A stretch of DNA of 64,000 nt from Ophiosphaerella korrae (Eukaryota; Ascomycota; Dothideomycetes; Pleosporales; Phaeosphaeriaceae): assembly GCA_028456385.1 (NCBI GenBank), contig JALNQF010000197.1, positions 1 through 64,000 of the forward strand. Reading direction: 5' to 3'. The notes beneath the pieces were generated by a model. That model made no database searches and was not told the origin of the DNA. It saw only the letters and a program-made list of their open reading frames with translations. Positions within the stretch are counted from its first letter, which is position 1, and each line of letters starts with the position of its first letter. This document shows, piece by piece, positions 21,934-33,997 of the stretch. Both the position numbers and the translations under genes were made by a program.

Positions 21934-23042
21934 ATGTCTCCCTTGGGGTCAGATACCTCTACTATCCCCGAATACCATACATCCCTGAAGAATGACGGCC
22001 GCTCTTGCACTCCACCCCCAGCACCAAAACCCTCCCAATTGCCAGCGGATCTTTGCCCAACAGCTTCACTGCTCGCAAACATCCCAACACGGACGACGTC
22101 GTCAAACAAGTCAATGCCTTCTTTTTAGAACACTGGCCATTTAAAGACGATAAGCAAAGAAAGCGCTTCGTTGAGGAAGGCTACGCGTGGTTCGTTTGCA
22201 TCAACTGCCCTATGTCACTTGATGAGAGAATTCATTGGGGTTGTCGGCTTCTCACTACTGGCTTTCTTATCGATGACCTTCTAGATCGTATGTCTGTCGA
22301 AGAAGGAGTCGCGCATCAAGAGAAGGTGATCAAATGTGCTCGTGGCATTCTTCTGCCCGATCGCAATGTTCCATCACAGTGGATTATGTATGATTTATTT
22401 GAAAACATGAGGGTAGTAGACAAACAGCTCGCAGACGAACTACTTGAACCCACCATTGACTTTCTCGTCGCCCAAGCGGATGGCAATAGGATGAAGCCAA
22501 TGAATTTGACAGAGTACTTTGATTACCGTGCCGCTGATCTTGGGAAGGGGTAGGTCGATTTAACCCAGATCCTTCACGCTTTATCCCACAAGCTAACTAC
22601 CCACACCAGCCTGCTCTCTGGGATTATGCGCTTCTGCGCCCGCCTTTACATGACTCCAGAGGACCTTAAGCTCGTCAAAGTAGCAGAGGAAAACTGCATG
22701 AAGCACATTACCTTTGTCAACGACATCTGCAGTTTTGAAAAGGAGGTTCTCACTGCTCAAAATGGGTTCCAACTTGGTGCTATATGCTCCTCTGTGCCTA
22801 TTGTAATGGATATCCGTGGGGTCGATGAGAATGAGGCCAAGTGTGTCATGTGGCAAACGGTTCGTAGGTGGGAAATCCAACATTTTCAGCTTGTGGAGGA
22901 AATCCTGAATAAGAATCCAAGCGAGGCTCTCGTCACATACCTCAAGGGTCTAGAGTATCAGGCAGCAGGAAACGAGCTATGGAGCCTCTTAACTCCGCGG
23001 TATAACAGGACAGGATGCCTTGCCTTCACCGAGGGCCGCTGA
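21934..23042 (+). CDS. Class I terpene synthase (sesquiterpene cyclase-like)
   Basis: A terpene cyclase that ionises a prenyl diphosphate, probably farnesyl diphosphate. The main reading frame runs 22005-22549 and 22610-23042, with a 60-bp intron that has a GCTAAC branch site, giving 325 residues. Both Mg2+-binding motifs are present: DDLLD (22272-22286) after LLTTGFLI, and the NSE motif NDICSFEKE (22719-22745). The C-terminal RY pair is in LLTPRYNRTG. No in-frame ATG opens this frame. The natural start is likely the ATG at 21934 in another frame (MSPLGSDTST to QLPADLCPT), which would need a one-base loss near 22055. It is therefore either mildly frameshifted or misassembled at the 5' end; the catalytic part is intact, unlike all its neighbours. 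Confidence 0.85.
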
Positions 23043-23281
23043 TTTCATATGCGGGATGGTATGGAACAGTCGGTTTGATTGTCGTCTATGGAAAATGTCA
23101 ACGATTTACTATAGCTCTGCCGATTCATTAAAGCTTTACCTCAGTGATGTTTGCTCGAAATGACCAACAGACTTTGCCCCATTATGAAAGCCATAAATAA
23201 ATGATCACTATGCACGATTAACAGATAGGAGTCTGTTGTATTCTATCCCCTTCCACCCACTTCTACACACACTTCATACTT

Positions 23282-24779
23282 CTACTGAAATTTCAAGGCA
23301 ACTTTGATACCATCATAGCTCGCATGAGTAAGCGCAATATCTTCAACAAAGTTTTCATCTAGATCTCTGTTCTCGATATTCATGATCCGTTGCGCCATGT
23401 CACAAAGGCTGTAACCAAGCCAGAAAAGTGCCAAGTTCTGCCTAAGGCAGTTTCTCGCGCCCTTCCCAAACGGATAGAAGTTTCCGAGAAGCCCTGAGTC
23501 ATTATCCCAGCGTTCGGGACTGAATAGATGCGCATCGGAGCTATAGAGATCTTAGCGCTGGTTCATGCACCAAAGGTTTACCACAATCATGGTGTTGCGT
23601 GAGAGGCAGATTGGAGAGGAACCGGATCCGCCTCGGGGCAATGTAGTAGAAACTCTAGTTGTACGCGCTGTCTGATCCAGAACTGGGTATAATCGAAGGG
23701 TTTCACGTAGAGCGTTTTGCAAGTACTGTTAGATTTTGACGTTTGGCGAGCGTGAGGTGCGATAAGTCAACGTTGTCCGAAATAACTTCCTGGCGAAGCT
23801 TCCTCCAGACCCAAGGGTTCCTGACACTTGCAAAGAAGACATGTCCTAGTAGTGTCCCAGGAGTGTCTTTTCCAGGCATGAAAATGCAAAACAGCATGCT
23901 CACGAGTTGTTCGCGATCGCTAGCTTTTTTTTTTTTCGCATAATCATAGACGAGCACTCGATGAACCTTTTCGCCCATGTTGGTTTCTTGTTCGAATGCT
24001 CTGTCTATTAACTCTGAAATGTACTTTCTGACATAGTTGCATGACTTCCAGTATGATGGGTCTTGTATTAGCTATGACTAGCGTCCAGCAAAGAGACGTT
24101 TCCCAGTGCCAAGCATGGCATTGTTCAGTTCAGACATGAATCTCCGCGCTGTTTCGTTCTGCGGCAGCTGCATCTCGATAGATTGACCAAAGCAGAACTC
24201 AGACTGAGCGTCCATATTTAGCTTGTCAAAGACTGGTCTAAGGTCCACAGTAGATCCATCGGTAGGAAGAAGTTGCATCATTCATTCGAAATATACACCA
24301 ACGCTTAGATGGCTGTTTTTTTGGGCGCGATTGAACATAGTCTTCGTCATGCTGCGATGAAACGCCCAAACAGCGCCATCCGTATCGATAATACCAAGAC
24401 CTACCATCGGCCTCGTAGCCCAACTCCTAGCTACAAGAAAGTTATTATTACCTTTGATCGACATCATGGCTTCAAGATTCTCTACGCTAGCGGTCTGAAT
24501 AGCGCCACGGCCGAAGAATGGGTTCTGAAGTGTGCGGCCGTACTCCCGAGAATTTTCTTGATTCAGCTTCAAGACGCAATTGCTAACTTGTGCTCCCAAG
24601 TTTATGAAAATGCTATCCATATTGAGTAAGGAATCCTCTGGACGCACAGTAGGCGGGCGCTCACAGCCGTGGCAGTAAACGCCAATTTCGTAGTAGAGGC
24701 GTGTAAATAAACGTCAAACAAAGTATTGCAATATTAAGAGAGCAAGAAGTGTCATAACGCTGTCCGATGTAGGAAACAT
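23282..24779 (-). pseudogene. Cytochrome P450 pseudogene 2 (CYP52/63-like)
   Basis: From an ATG at 24777-24779 the frame encodes a hydrophobic anchor (SVMTLLALLILQYFV) and meets TGA where CGA is likely ancestral. It continues with RPEDSLLNMDSIF, NPFFGRGAIQTAS, DGAVWAFHRSMTKTMFNRAQ, DLRPVFDKLNMDAQSEFCFG, an I-helix MPGKDTPGTLLG and FSPERWDNDSGLLGNFYPFG. The haem loop reads FGKGARNCLRQNLA: the Cys (23447-23449) is kept, but the following Gly is Arg (GGG to AGG, RIP-type). It ends LTHASYDGIKVALKFQ with TAG at 23282-23284. The motif style is that of fatty-acid or alkane hydroxylase-type fungal P450s. At least two frame changes. Confidence 0.8.
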
Positions 24780-25504
24780 ATTGAAATTGAAGTTCTCGTT
24801 ATTGTGGGTTTTCGGAAAGTGGTACGGTAGTGGGGAGGCGTTGAAAAGCTATCCTAGGAGGGGCTGGTGCTTCCTCAGTTATGCCTACAACAAAGTATGC
24901 CTTGCGTGCCTGCGTGTGGTCACAGGCATCCTTTATGACCTATTAGTGTTTTATTCATTGCGCCGAGCTACAAGTGAGATCGGTGGCTTAGGCAGTCAAC
25001 AAGAGACGGCCAAGCCTTCAGGGGCTCAGTCTCGGAAATCGCCCTTTAGAGTCTCCTGGCTCTCCACTCTATGATGATTTCTTTACCAATTATGTCGCCC
25101 TACGCATGAGGAGTGGGATGACGGGTTGGGACAAATCAAGGGTTCTTTCTCGTACAATCCTTGGAGGGAGCAGCTGTGGGTTGGTCAGGAAACCTTTGGA
25201 GCTATCTCATAAGCTTCACTTGTATTCTTCTACAATTTTCTACACCCTTCTGAGGCTCAAATTGTCTCCGCCTAGTCGGAGTCCTAAACCGGCCCCGGAG
25301 TTAGCTGCGCCTGGACATATCGGCGTGATAGAATAGGTACGAAGACTGTCACTGCGCCTTGATATGTTTTGATTTGGCCAATTAAAGCCAACGATACTTC
25401 AGTGAGCTCGTAAGGAAATAGCGTAAGTTGGCGCTGCGCCACGCCAATCAACCCGAACAATGCTGATAAGAGCAACGCTCAACGAAGTATTTATACCGGC
25501 TCAT
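24780..25504. other. Unrecognised segment
   Basis: The plus strand at about 25049-25300 has a decayed frame with SPLYDDFFTNYVALRMRSG and later LSHKLHLYSSTIFYTLL, which looks protein-derived but which I cannot assign. On the minus strand, 25284-25475 gives a hydrophobic frame of unclear origin. Confidence 0.3.
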
Positions 25505-25939
25505 ACCTAGCTTCTTTTCGGCGTGGACGATGTTACCAGCTAGTTCACCGGTGAGGGTTTGGCCATTGGGGGAGACAACGAGGTGGTTGCGAAGGCGTAC
25601 TCGAGGCCGAGTTGCCCAGCCATCCAGGATGTCAATGGAGTGAAGCCGCCGCTGAGAGCAGCGATCTTAAAACCGAGGCGTTTAAGGGCAGTGACGAAGT
25701 CTTGTACACTATCATTTAGGGTTACCTTTGGCTTTAGTGTGTCGAAGACAGTGCTTAGTACGCCGTTGAGCAGCTTGTATCGTGCTCGCAGACTTGCTTT
25801 AAAGTCGAACTCGTCGTTTGTTTATTGCGGCTGTAGTAATTGCCGAAACCTCCTTCTGAACGCCAATTAGCGAGGCGATCTTATTAATAACCTCCTGCTA
25901 GATAAGGGTGCTATCTATATCAAAGACGGCACCTTCCAT
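25505..25939 (-). pseudogene. SER2: Phosphoserine phosphatase (HAD family) fragment
   Basis: Starting at the ATG at 25937-25939 it encodes MEGAVFDIDSTLI, with the HAD nucleophile motif DxDST. A TAG at 25898-25900 stands where relatives have Gln (CAG to TAG), followed by QEVINKIASLIGVQKEVSAIT. In another frame come TVFDTLKPKVTLNDSVQDF, LKRLGFKIAALSGGFTPLTS with the motif II Ser, and WMAGQLGLEYAF. It ends around GQTLTGELAGNIVHAEKK. The Asp-rich C-terminal motif (GDGANDL) is missing. In yeast this enzyme makes serine from phosphoserine. This copy is a RIP-damaged, truncated duplicate. Confidence 0.78.
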
Positions 25940-26659
25940 TCTCCTTCTCATCTTACAACTTGACTTGCGAAAAAAGAGTTAAAACCCCGCTTGTTACCAC
26001 ACATTGTCTTTGGACTAAAAAAACTCAACCCCGCTTCCTTTCCAAAACACCAAATCGACCCCGCACCAAATTCACAATGGACATTTTCACCAATTGCAAG
26101 GAGTTAGCTTGTGTGTGAGTCGTGTGCTTCAATATGGACATGCAGTTCGCCAAATCCTAGCAAGCAAGGGTTACCGAGTGGATTATTCGGCGCCAAATTC
26201 CCATTCCCATCGCGATGGGACACCAAACGAGAGATGGAGAGGCGGGTTGGATCTTGGTATTGAGAGGGGGACTTCGTACTTCTACGGCGATAACCAGTAG
26301 AGTGTAACGAAACAAATGTTGACATTCATAGAGTACCACGGAAGCATATCGTGTGGAGGCAAAGCGGTGCCAAGATAGGAGAACCGGAGAAGAGGTTAGA
26401 AAAGCTGATTGCGATTCTCGTAAACGTGCACTCTAATCACAGCCCCATCGCCTATGATGCCTTGCAAGTGCTGCTATTGGACAGACGTTGTACCTCGATA
26501 TTTGTTTAACCGTCATCAGTGTCATTTGCTGACTCTCCGGAATCATCCGCACAGCCATAGTCAGGCGTGGCAGCCACAAGCTTGATAATGTAACGTAACA
26601 TGTTCGACCACCATGCCGCCAGCCCCACCAAAACCAGCGCGCTGCTGCACGCGTCAACT

Positions 26660-27270
26660 GACATGACTCGATGACAACGCCCTCAGTCACCTCAAAAAGA
26701 AGGTAGACTTCTTATCTCAGGCCTATCAAACTGGCTCTATACAAAGTCAGCCTAGAGCTGCGCAGCTATATAGGATTCCCCGCACGACTCTACGAGACCA
26801 GCTCTCAGGTATACAACCTAAAGCTATTTGCCATATCCACCAACGCAAGTTGCAGACTGTAGAGGAGCAATCACTTGTCTAGTAGATCCTAGACCTTAGC
26901 CGACGCGGCTTTCCTCCCCAGATTATTGACGTGCGACGAATGGCAGACGTTCTCCTTGCTAGCCGCGGCCAAGATCCGCCTCCTCCACGCGTAGGCAAGA
27001 ACTAGGCATCGCGCTTTGTTAACAACCAACCAGAGCTTCAGACAAAGTGGAATAGGAAATTTCACTCATAGAGAGAGCACGCTGTAAAGATCCTATCTAG
27101 ATCTAGGCATGGTTCAAGCTTGTACAGGACACGCGCAACGCGTACGAAATACCTGATTCAGACATATTCAACTTTGATGAGACTGGCTCTATGATAGGAG
27201 TAGCTGCAACGTCAAAGGCAATCGTGAATGGGTCACTGCAATTGAGTGTATTAACGCATCCGGCTGGTTT
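26660..27270 (+). mobile_element. pogo/Fot-type DDE transposase remnant
   Basis: Successive frames give SHLKKKVDFLSQAYQTG, AAQLYRIPRTTLRDQLSG (helix-turn-helix), FPPQIIDVRRMADVLLASRG, VNNQPELQTKWNRKFHS and then YEIPDSDIFNFDETGSMIGV. The last is the first catalytic Asp region (NFDETG) of Tc1/pogo transposases. Many TAG stops replace Gln/Trp codons, consistent with RIP. The second and third catalytic Asp regions are gone, and I find no terminal repeats. Confidence 0.72.
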
Positions 27271-27344
27271 GGCGCCACCACAACCTCGCTTAATCCATGG
27301 CCTCTGCCTCGGGCGGCTACCAGCCCGCAGAGCGGGGTTGTTGA

Positions 27345-27480
27345 GCGGGCGCGTTGCCTGACTGCGGCTCTCCTGTCAAAGGCATGCCCCGCAGCTGGTT
27401 GGCTCGCTTAGCTAGTGGACGTGCGCGCACGCGATAACTCGATCGGTCGCCATCCGAATCTGGCGGCGCCACATCCGACA
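27345..27480 (-). mobile_element. MITE fragment
   Basis: GCGTTGCCTGACTGCGGCTC, CTCCTGTCAAAGGCATGC, GCTCGCTTAGCTAGTGG and terminal CACATCCGACA match the right half of the reverse-oriented MITEs. It closely parallels the fragment at 11.27-11.46 kb. Confidence 0.6.
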
Positions 27481-27760
27481 AGTTGCAGGAAGCCTCAAAC
27501 GGTTAACGTCTGACGGCCCATTTCCACTGTAAAACTTTCGCTTTAGGGCTTCGATCGTAGGAGTACCGGCTTCGTCGCGAATAGATCTGTTGCCTGATGC
27601 ATGCCCCGTTCTTGCAAAGATAGTAAGTCTTCGAGGACCCATGTGTGCGCATGATCGTTAATTGGACTTGTGCTATTGGCTTTATCTAGTACCTAGGTTA
27701 ACCACACTTTCTTGTTAATGACTGTTAGATTTAAGACCAATTCACAGACACTGCCTCAAC

Positions 27761-28418
27761 TTGAGCATCAATCCGGTCACGAAGAATCTACCCCGCGCAA
27801 GGCCTCTGGAAACTAATGGTATCGACCATATTGTGAGATGCTATAGAGGTCAGACCATCGCGATGGAAATGGAACCTTGGCACATACAGGAGTCTAAACA
27901 GTCTAGAGACCTTGTTTATTACCTCGATTTTCTCAATCGAGGAAATGGGGAACTGAGGCTAGAGCTTACATTCCGAGAATGCTATCGGCACGCTGATAAG
28001 TTCACCCAGAATTTACCAGACGCGTGTATTATCACTTTACTGGACGAAATGGCTTTCGACCAAATTTGAGACCTATCTAAGGCGCTTGTATATGCGGTAG
28101 ACTAACTTCACCATGACTAAGAGAAAGCGTTTAACGATTTCATCGAGCCTTACAAAGCATTAAAGAGCCCAAAAAAAACTACAATATCGACGCATGGGTT
28201 TATTTCAGGTTTTTTCATGTCTATCTAACTTGGTCTACTTCAATCCCGCGACATTTGATCGACAAAGATCCTCTTCTGTTAGCATATTCTCTCGGCTCAA
28301 ATGGTTGGAAATCGAGCTCCAGATCCCTCACTTGCTTATGGCTAGTATGAGCAATGACTTCTCGCGCCTGACACCTCATTTGCCCGTGTGCACATACTGC
28401 TTGGGTTATTTAGTGTAG
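27761..28418 (+). pseudogene. Unrecognised hypothetical gene, probably decayed
   Basis: The first frame (27761-28069) encodes 102 residues including ETNGIDHIVRCYRGQTIAME and LDFLNRGNGELRLELTFREC. A second frame (to 28418) gives LSNLVYFNPATFDRQRSSSV and TPHLPVCTYCLGYL. The two look like parts of one protein separated by stops of RIP type (TAG, TAA at 28101-28125). I do not recognise the family. Confidence 0.4.
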
Positions 28419-28911
28419 CCATAGTGATTCAAAACGCTTACCACAGATCGCGAGTCTTCCCACTCTCGTCTCGAGCACATCGCCAATGATTCGCCGCACA
28501 TCCGGCTTTCCCTCCACCTCAGCAATTCGGCTACCACCCCATTTGCATAGCCCTGCGTGTCCTGATTCATCTAATATCTCGTAGTCGCCGTATATATTGT
28601 GGTGTAGTAGAACCGCACGTGATCGGGGAGGCTTAGGTCAGCAATGCGGCTCTGCAAGGGCCCCGAGTGAGATTAGATAGAGTGGATAGCCACCGACACC
28701 AACTTGTCGTGTAACTACTCAACCCATATCACTGACTACGGGTCGCCACCTGCCTCCTACTTCTACGTGCATCCTAGTATGCCATATACACGTCGATAAT
28801 CTTGAAACCATTAGCTTTCACATTACATCGCCACGTTTTTACACTTGCATTCTCTCCATATAATGCAGGTCGTACCCCTAGGCTTTCATTGATGCTACTA
28901 CTACCCAAGTA

Positions 28912-30291
28912 TTAGTCTATCTTGCCGCTTCCAGATAGAGCGCGTATATCATAGCGCATCGCAGCGGCTAGAAGACCGTCTCTTCTTAGTATATAGTTCA
29001 TAACCTCCCACACTAAGTCCAAGTCTAGCTGATACTTATTGTCCACGTGCCAAACTAGAAGAAGATCCCTAGTCTTAGTCTTGGACTGCCGGTAGTCGTG
29101 TACGAGCTCTTGAATATACGCGAGATGGCCAACAACTCCAATCCCACTAGCCAATGGAAATACTGTGCCAAAGCCTCGTAGGCCAAATCCGTGCCCGTAA
29201 GGTCCTTCTACGAAAGTGCTAAGTTGCGTTGGTCCAACAAGGGCCCGTGTCAGAAGCCGACTTGTCAAGCCTGTTCTAGGCTGAATACGTAACTAGAAGT
29301 CGTGGCCCTCCGATCCCGAATTTGCTACCATGAGCAAGTGGCGCTAGAGAATCGAAAACAATCCGGGCCGTATCATGGTAAGGTACACATACTGCCTGGG
29401 CTTAACTTTCCAAGGCCTAGGAAGATTAACCTTCACTAGAAGGTTGTTTTGAACGTTCTCACTTGGGATGCTAGTTCTAGGCTTGCTTACTGAAAAGTTG
29501 CGATATATGAGCAGCACATTTTTGAGTGTAGGTCGCTACCCACATACACGCACCCATGATTACCGGGATTCGTCCTGTCTTATTCGCTCCAGGGATATGA
29601 AGCCATAGCAATATGCATATAGACATAGAGCAACCAAAGTAAATTACCCAGAAGATCTCGTATAGGCGGTGACGCAAGGTGAGTAGAGAAGCAACGCTCA
29701 TCATTCCGAGGCATCCAGCCATCTGAGAGTGTAAGACCACGCCGTAGGCTTAGATTCAAACCCACTCACAGCTATGCCGCTTACTGAGCCCATTTCGCGA
29801 GTCCATCCAACTACAGCTAGCTTTTGCCCAGCATGAGCGGAGCCCTGTATCAAAGCCACTAGACCAATTATGCTATGCATTTGATGGTAGATTCGTAAAG
29901 AAACATGCAAGATATCCGCTGCTATGCTTGCTCCTAGCGTCAGCAGGACCATGTTTGTGGCGAGCAACGAAGCACACCAGTTGCTTAGCTCTTCGGCGGC
30001 TTTTACGCCCCAACCCATGCAAACACCGTTGGCACTTAGATAAAACACAGGAAAGAGCAGATCCTTTACAGAAGAGCGCTACTTGGGTAGATATCAGAAT
30101 ACCCTCCTATACCATGTTTCCTGGTCCGTAAAGACCTGTACCGTGTTATGATGCTCTGCAAAGCCAGCAGCCATATCGCACTGCGGAGGAGACCAACACG
30201 AACACCGCCAAACGATGGAGAGTCTCCAGAAATAAAGGCCTACCAACTCCGGCAGTACGTCCAACCCCAATCTATAACAATGGGAGCACAA
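28912..30291 (-). pseudogene. Ferric-reductase-like transmembrane oxidoreductase pseudogene
   Basis: Minus-strand frames give membrane segments with haem-type histidines (ISLRIYHQMHSIIGLVALIQ-like segment and AHAGQKLAVVGW), then LYEIFWVIYFGCSMSICILL. Towards the C-terminus comes the flavin/NAD part, FVEGPYGHGFGLRGFGTVFP and LASGIGVVGHLAYIQELVHD. This order fits fungal FRE/NOX-like reductases, which move electrons from NADPH via FAD and haems across the membrane. Pieces lie in different frames with stops between them. Substrate (iron or other) cannot be told. Confidence 0.65.
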
Positions 30292-30728
30292 CTCAAGCAG
30301 ACGGCCAGCACTGCTTAACAGACATGCCTAATTATCTAGAGCAGTAGTGCAACTCTCTACTATATTTCGAAAAGGCAGGCAGTATAGAGCATAGGAGTTT
30401 TAGCTCAACTTCCCACGTGGCGCCCTACGGGGGCCTTAATACTAATTACAGAAGAGGCAGAGGAAATACAGGATAGGAACATGACTTTGAGACTATATAG
30501 GGATAAAATAATAGTAGGCTAGCAGCGTTTAGTATTATACTCTAGTCTACGACAGTCTATACTTAATAATGCCGACGCCTAGCAACCTTGTATAGTTGAC
30601 GAAGATTTGCCTCTTCTACCGAACTCGAACGCAGACGCAGATTTCACATGGTACGCGATAGAATTTGTACGCACACTAGATGGCGATGCTAGGCTTGCGT
30701 TTGGCCTTCATGACAATCTACAACGCCG

Positions 30729-31261
30729 CTAAGTGGCCGGCTTCTCTGGTGATGGCAGCCTAGGTCTCGGATGAAGGATCAGATTAAGGGGAACGTCGGC
30801 GGATATCCCGATGGAGACTTCCTCGTCACCAGAAAGGACCTTCATAGTGTGCAGTCGCAAATTCTCAAGTACGTGATAATCGCCGATCTTGATATTAATT
30901 TCCTCTTCCGTAATGCTGTTGATCCAGATGGGTAATATGACTCCGACATAGTCTCGTGGGATTGTCGGCCGACCTTTAATTAGGCGTACCATAACTGGTG
31001 ATAATTCAGGCTGCAATCTAACATCCGGTATTGCCTGCCGGGTGGTAACCCACTATAGTTTATCGGGAACTATCTGCTTATCATGAAGGGCAAGTTACGA
31101 ACTACTTGATTAAAGTACTCTCGATTCAGAGCTATGAACTCAGGGCTCCGCTTGGATACAAATACCTCTCCCTGTTCCTCTGACACCTTGATTTCGTCAT
31201 CGCTCCTAACTGTCATCGAACCTTGAGCTTCGTCGTCCTGTTCTCGTATTTTGGCGGCCAC
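30729..31261 (-). pseudogene. Hypothetical protein remnant
   Basis: Two minus-strand frames belong together. One has EQGEVFVSKRSPEFIALNRE and NQVVRNLPFM; after a one-base shift near 31075 the other gives QIVPDKL, a TAG in place of a codon, then WVTTRQAIPDVRLQPELSPV and GRPTIPRDYVGVILPIWINS, ending SPEKPAT. I do not recognise the family. Confidence 0.4.
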
Positions 31262-31961
31262 GTTATGAATTCACGTATCAAAAGATGCAGTGGTCTCCAA
31301 AGTTTGGTTTAGGTGCATTGTCAGCGGGGAGAGAATAAATGGTAAAAGGTTATGGCTGATGTGGGAAAAGAGTTTTCCGTGCAGTGCGAGGCAAATCTAC
31401 TAAAACCGCGGAAATGTGGGAAACATCACGATTACATACCTAGTTTGAAAACAAGTGCGCGAGAGTCACAAGTAGATTCTGAGAATGCATGGCGTATCGG
31501 GATCCATGGATGGTGTGAAAGGGCTCGCCTGCAGCCGGACACTTCTAATTCAATATCCATTGAAGTCTCCACGAAGAATCGGACCAACAGTAACACAGAA
31601 CCCTCCAGAACATGCACCGTGAAATAAGCTGGTCTGTTATGTCTGAATAAGCCAGGAGATCCAGCCAAGATATGCGTGGAGATGGGATGTGTCGCTCCGA
31701 CCGACCATACTGACCGTCCAATGGACGTGTTTTGGTCGGCGCAACGCCTGGACCGAGCTTCAAGCGCTTAACCATTGGCCCGAGCTCGGGGCATGCTACG
31801 CACAGTCCAATTTCAACCCCATCCTCGCTCATCGCCGCCTTTCTTGGTTTTATCCACCCGAAAACCTTTTCCCCAAATCCCTCCACCCATCGTCCCCGTA
31901 ACGTAGCCCTGCTGCTCAACCCTTTTCTGTCTGCTGTTCGCAGCGCCCCAGCTTGTCAATC

Positions 31962-32647
31962 ATGGGCACTCGTCACCTTATCTGTGTGTTCTACAACGGT
32001 CGCTTCGTCATCGCTCAATACGGTCAGTGGGATGGCTACCCCGAGGGCCAAGGGGTAAATGTTATGAAGTTCTTACGCGTGCCGATTAACATCCAGCGCC
32101 TTAAGGATGGACTTGGGCACATCTACGAAGCGTCCGAACAAGAGCTAATTACGGCCAAAACACGAATCGAAGAGCTACGCGGACTAGAGAGAAGAACCTG
32201 GATGGAATTTGCTGCACGCCCCATGTCCCTGTTGACAAGCGAGATGATGGATAGACTCTGCCCTTCTCTCTCCAGAGACACCGGCGCCGCCATACTTGAA
32301 GTAATCAGCCGTGCCAACGACGAAAGAAAGGTCCCAATTGAGTTTGCACTTTCCTATGCAAACAATTGGTTGTGTTGCGAATTTGCATATGTCGTCGATC
32401 TTGATACAGAGGTACTCGAAGTCTTTTGTGACACTGAGAGGAAGACACCTGGTCATCGGTTTGGAGATGTGGGAGAGGAAAACGACAAGGTACCGATCTT
32501 TAAATCTTCCTTTACATTCTCCGAGCTACAAAGTATGGAGAGCGAACAAGAATTTCTCCACCGAGTGGCCAAGGACATGGTGAGTGTGTTGGCTTTAGTC
32601 CAGTCAAGCACGGTGCTAACGAGACTGTTTCGCAGGGCAAGCTCTAG
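31962..32647 (+). CDS. Conserved fungal hypothetical protein, intact
   Basis: Begins MGTRHLICVFYNGRFVIAQY followed by GQWDGYPEGQG, a start I associate with a widespread uncharacterised fungal family. I chose the ATG at 31962, which opens that motif. A 56-bp intron at 32580-32635 (GTGAGT, GTGCTAAC, CGCAG) joins KDM to GKL-stop, giving 209 residues. Read without splicing, the frame runs on to 32684. The middle has FALSYANNWLCCEFAYVVDL and the end SELQSMESEQEFLHRVAKDM. No stops or RIP changes. The upstream 150 bases are pyrimidine-rich, as in active fungal promoters. No function is known to me. Confidence 0.8.
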
Positions 32648-33997
32648 AACGCCTGAGGAAGATCTCCGTGCGAAGAAGCGATAGGAGATGAAGCTAGTGT
32701 GGGGTTTGAGTTAAACAGTAGCAGTCTAAACCTGTTCAGGCTGCGGCAGAGAGGGACGGAGCAAGTCAAATAATGCGATTGGACTTGCGTCCCTCTCCCC
32801 ATTGATCTTTAGTTTAGAATAATTTGGATTCATTTTCCGAAAGAAGGAATATCGACCATGATCCGGCTGTCAACAGAAACTCCCACTGGCTTCCCTTTAT
32901 ATATAAAGAAAGCCTAACCCTTGCAGCGATGGTGGTGCGACCCTATGAAGCGAACAAATTTCCCCCCAAGTCTTTTTCGCTCCGAGTTTTTGTAAAGCAG
33001 CCTTATCCTATCCTCGAAACCTCACCCTAATGCACAAAAAGTCATTGTTAGCCTTGTGCGCGCTATCGCGGGCAAATTCATGCAAGGTCGCCATGTCGAC
33101 TAGTACTTCCAGCAGAATCGAGACTCCAATCCTGGCTAATGCAAGATAACCCCGCACGTCCCATATTATTATGCTCTACATTGAGCTTCCCCATTCTCGA
33201 GAAGCCGGTGTAGCGAGGTTTCGCTGCTAAGTACGCCTGGCGAAGCGGCTCGTATGGCAGCTTGCGACATCGGCTGTATTCGCGGACGTTGGGTTTCGTT
33301 CGCGTACTTAAGTAAGCAGCGTGTTTTTCAAACGCCTCTGCTGACGTGCCATATTCCTGGCCTTAATAATCCATAATTCAGCCGTGTTGAATCGATTGCA
33401 CCCATCAAGAGTGCTAAGATAGCGCGTTTAGGTGGATACAATTGAGGTTGAATGACTTTAAGATCATTGTGTTCGCTGAAAGGCCAATTTATTGTCTAAG
33501 AGGTTGATTGACTGATGTTGGGCCAGGGTGGCTGACTATATACACTAAAGCTAAACCCAAAGTAGCCATTCAACCGACTCATGCCAAGAGCAGCCATCTC
33601 TAGTGTACAAGGTAGTGATATATAGCTAAGTGCTAAGGATATTGATCTCAACAAAATTATCGTTAAGGGGTGTAACCCTATTGTGCTACCTAGCTATTGC
33701 GTACGATTCATAGAATTCATAAGATGGAACGAAACCACTTAGGATAACCCACTTAGCGTGAGACCACTTGGGGTGAATCTCTTGGTCAGCACCAAAATCT
33801 GCACAGACCCTAAAACTCAAAAGAAACGAGCGTCTTCGACTGCACGAAATTTGAGCAGTGTCAGCTCCGACCACGTAAATCGCTCCTGGTAAAATACGCA
33901 CCGCTCACGCACCGTCACTCAAGTGAGGTACAATTTTCTAGTTTTCTAGTATCTGCTTAGAGGATGAGTTGTTTCAGCCCACATCTAGAGGCGTAGT
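32648..33997. other. Gene-free stretch
   Basis: Short frames only. AT-rich portions near 33480-33700 look like decayed sequence, but I cannot assign an element. Confidence 0.4.
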
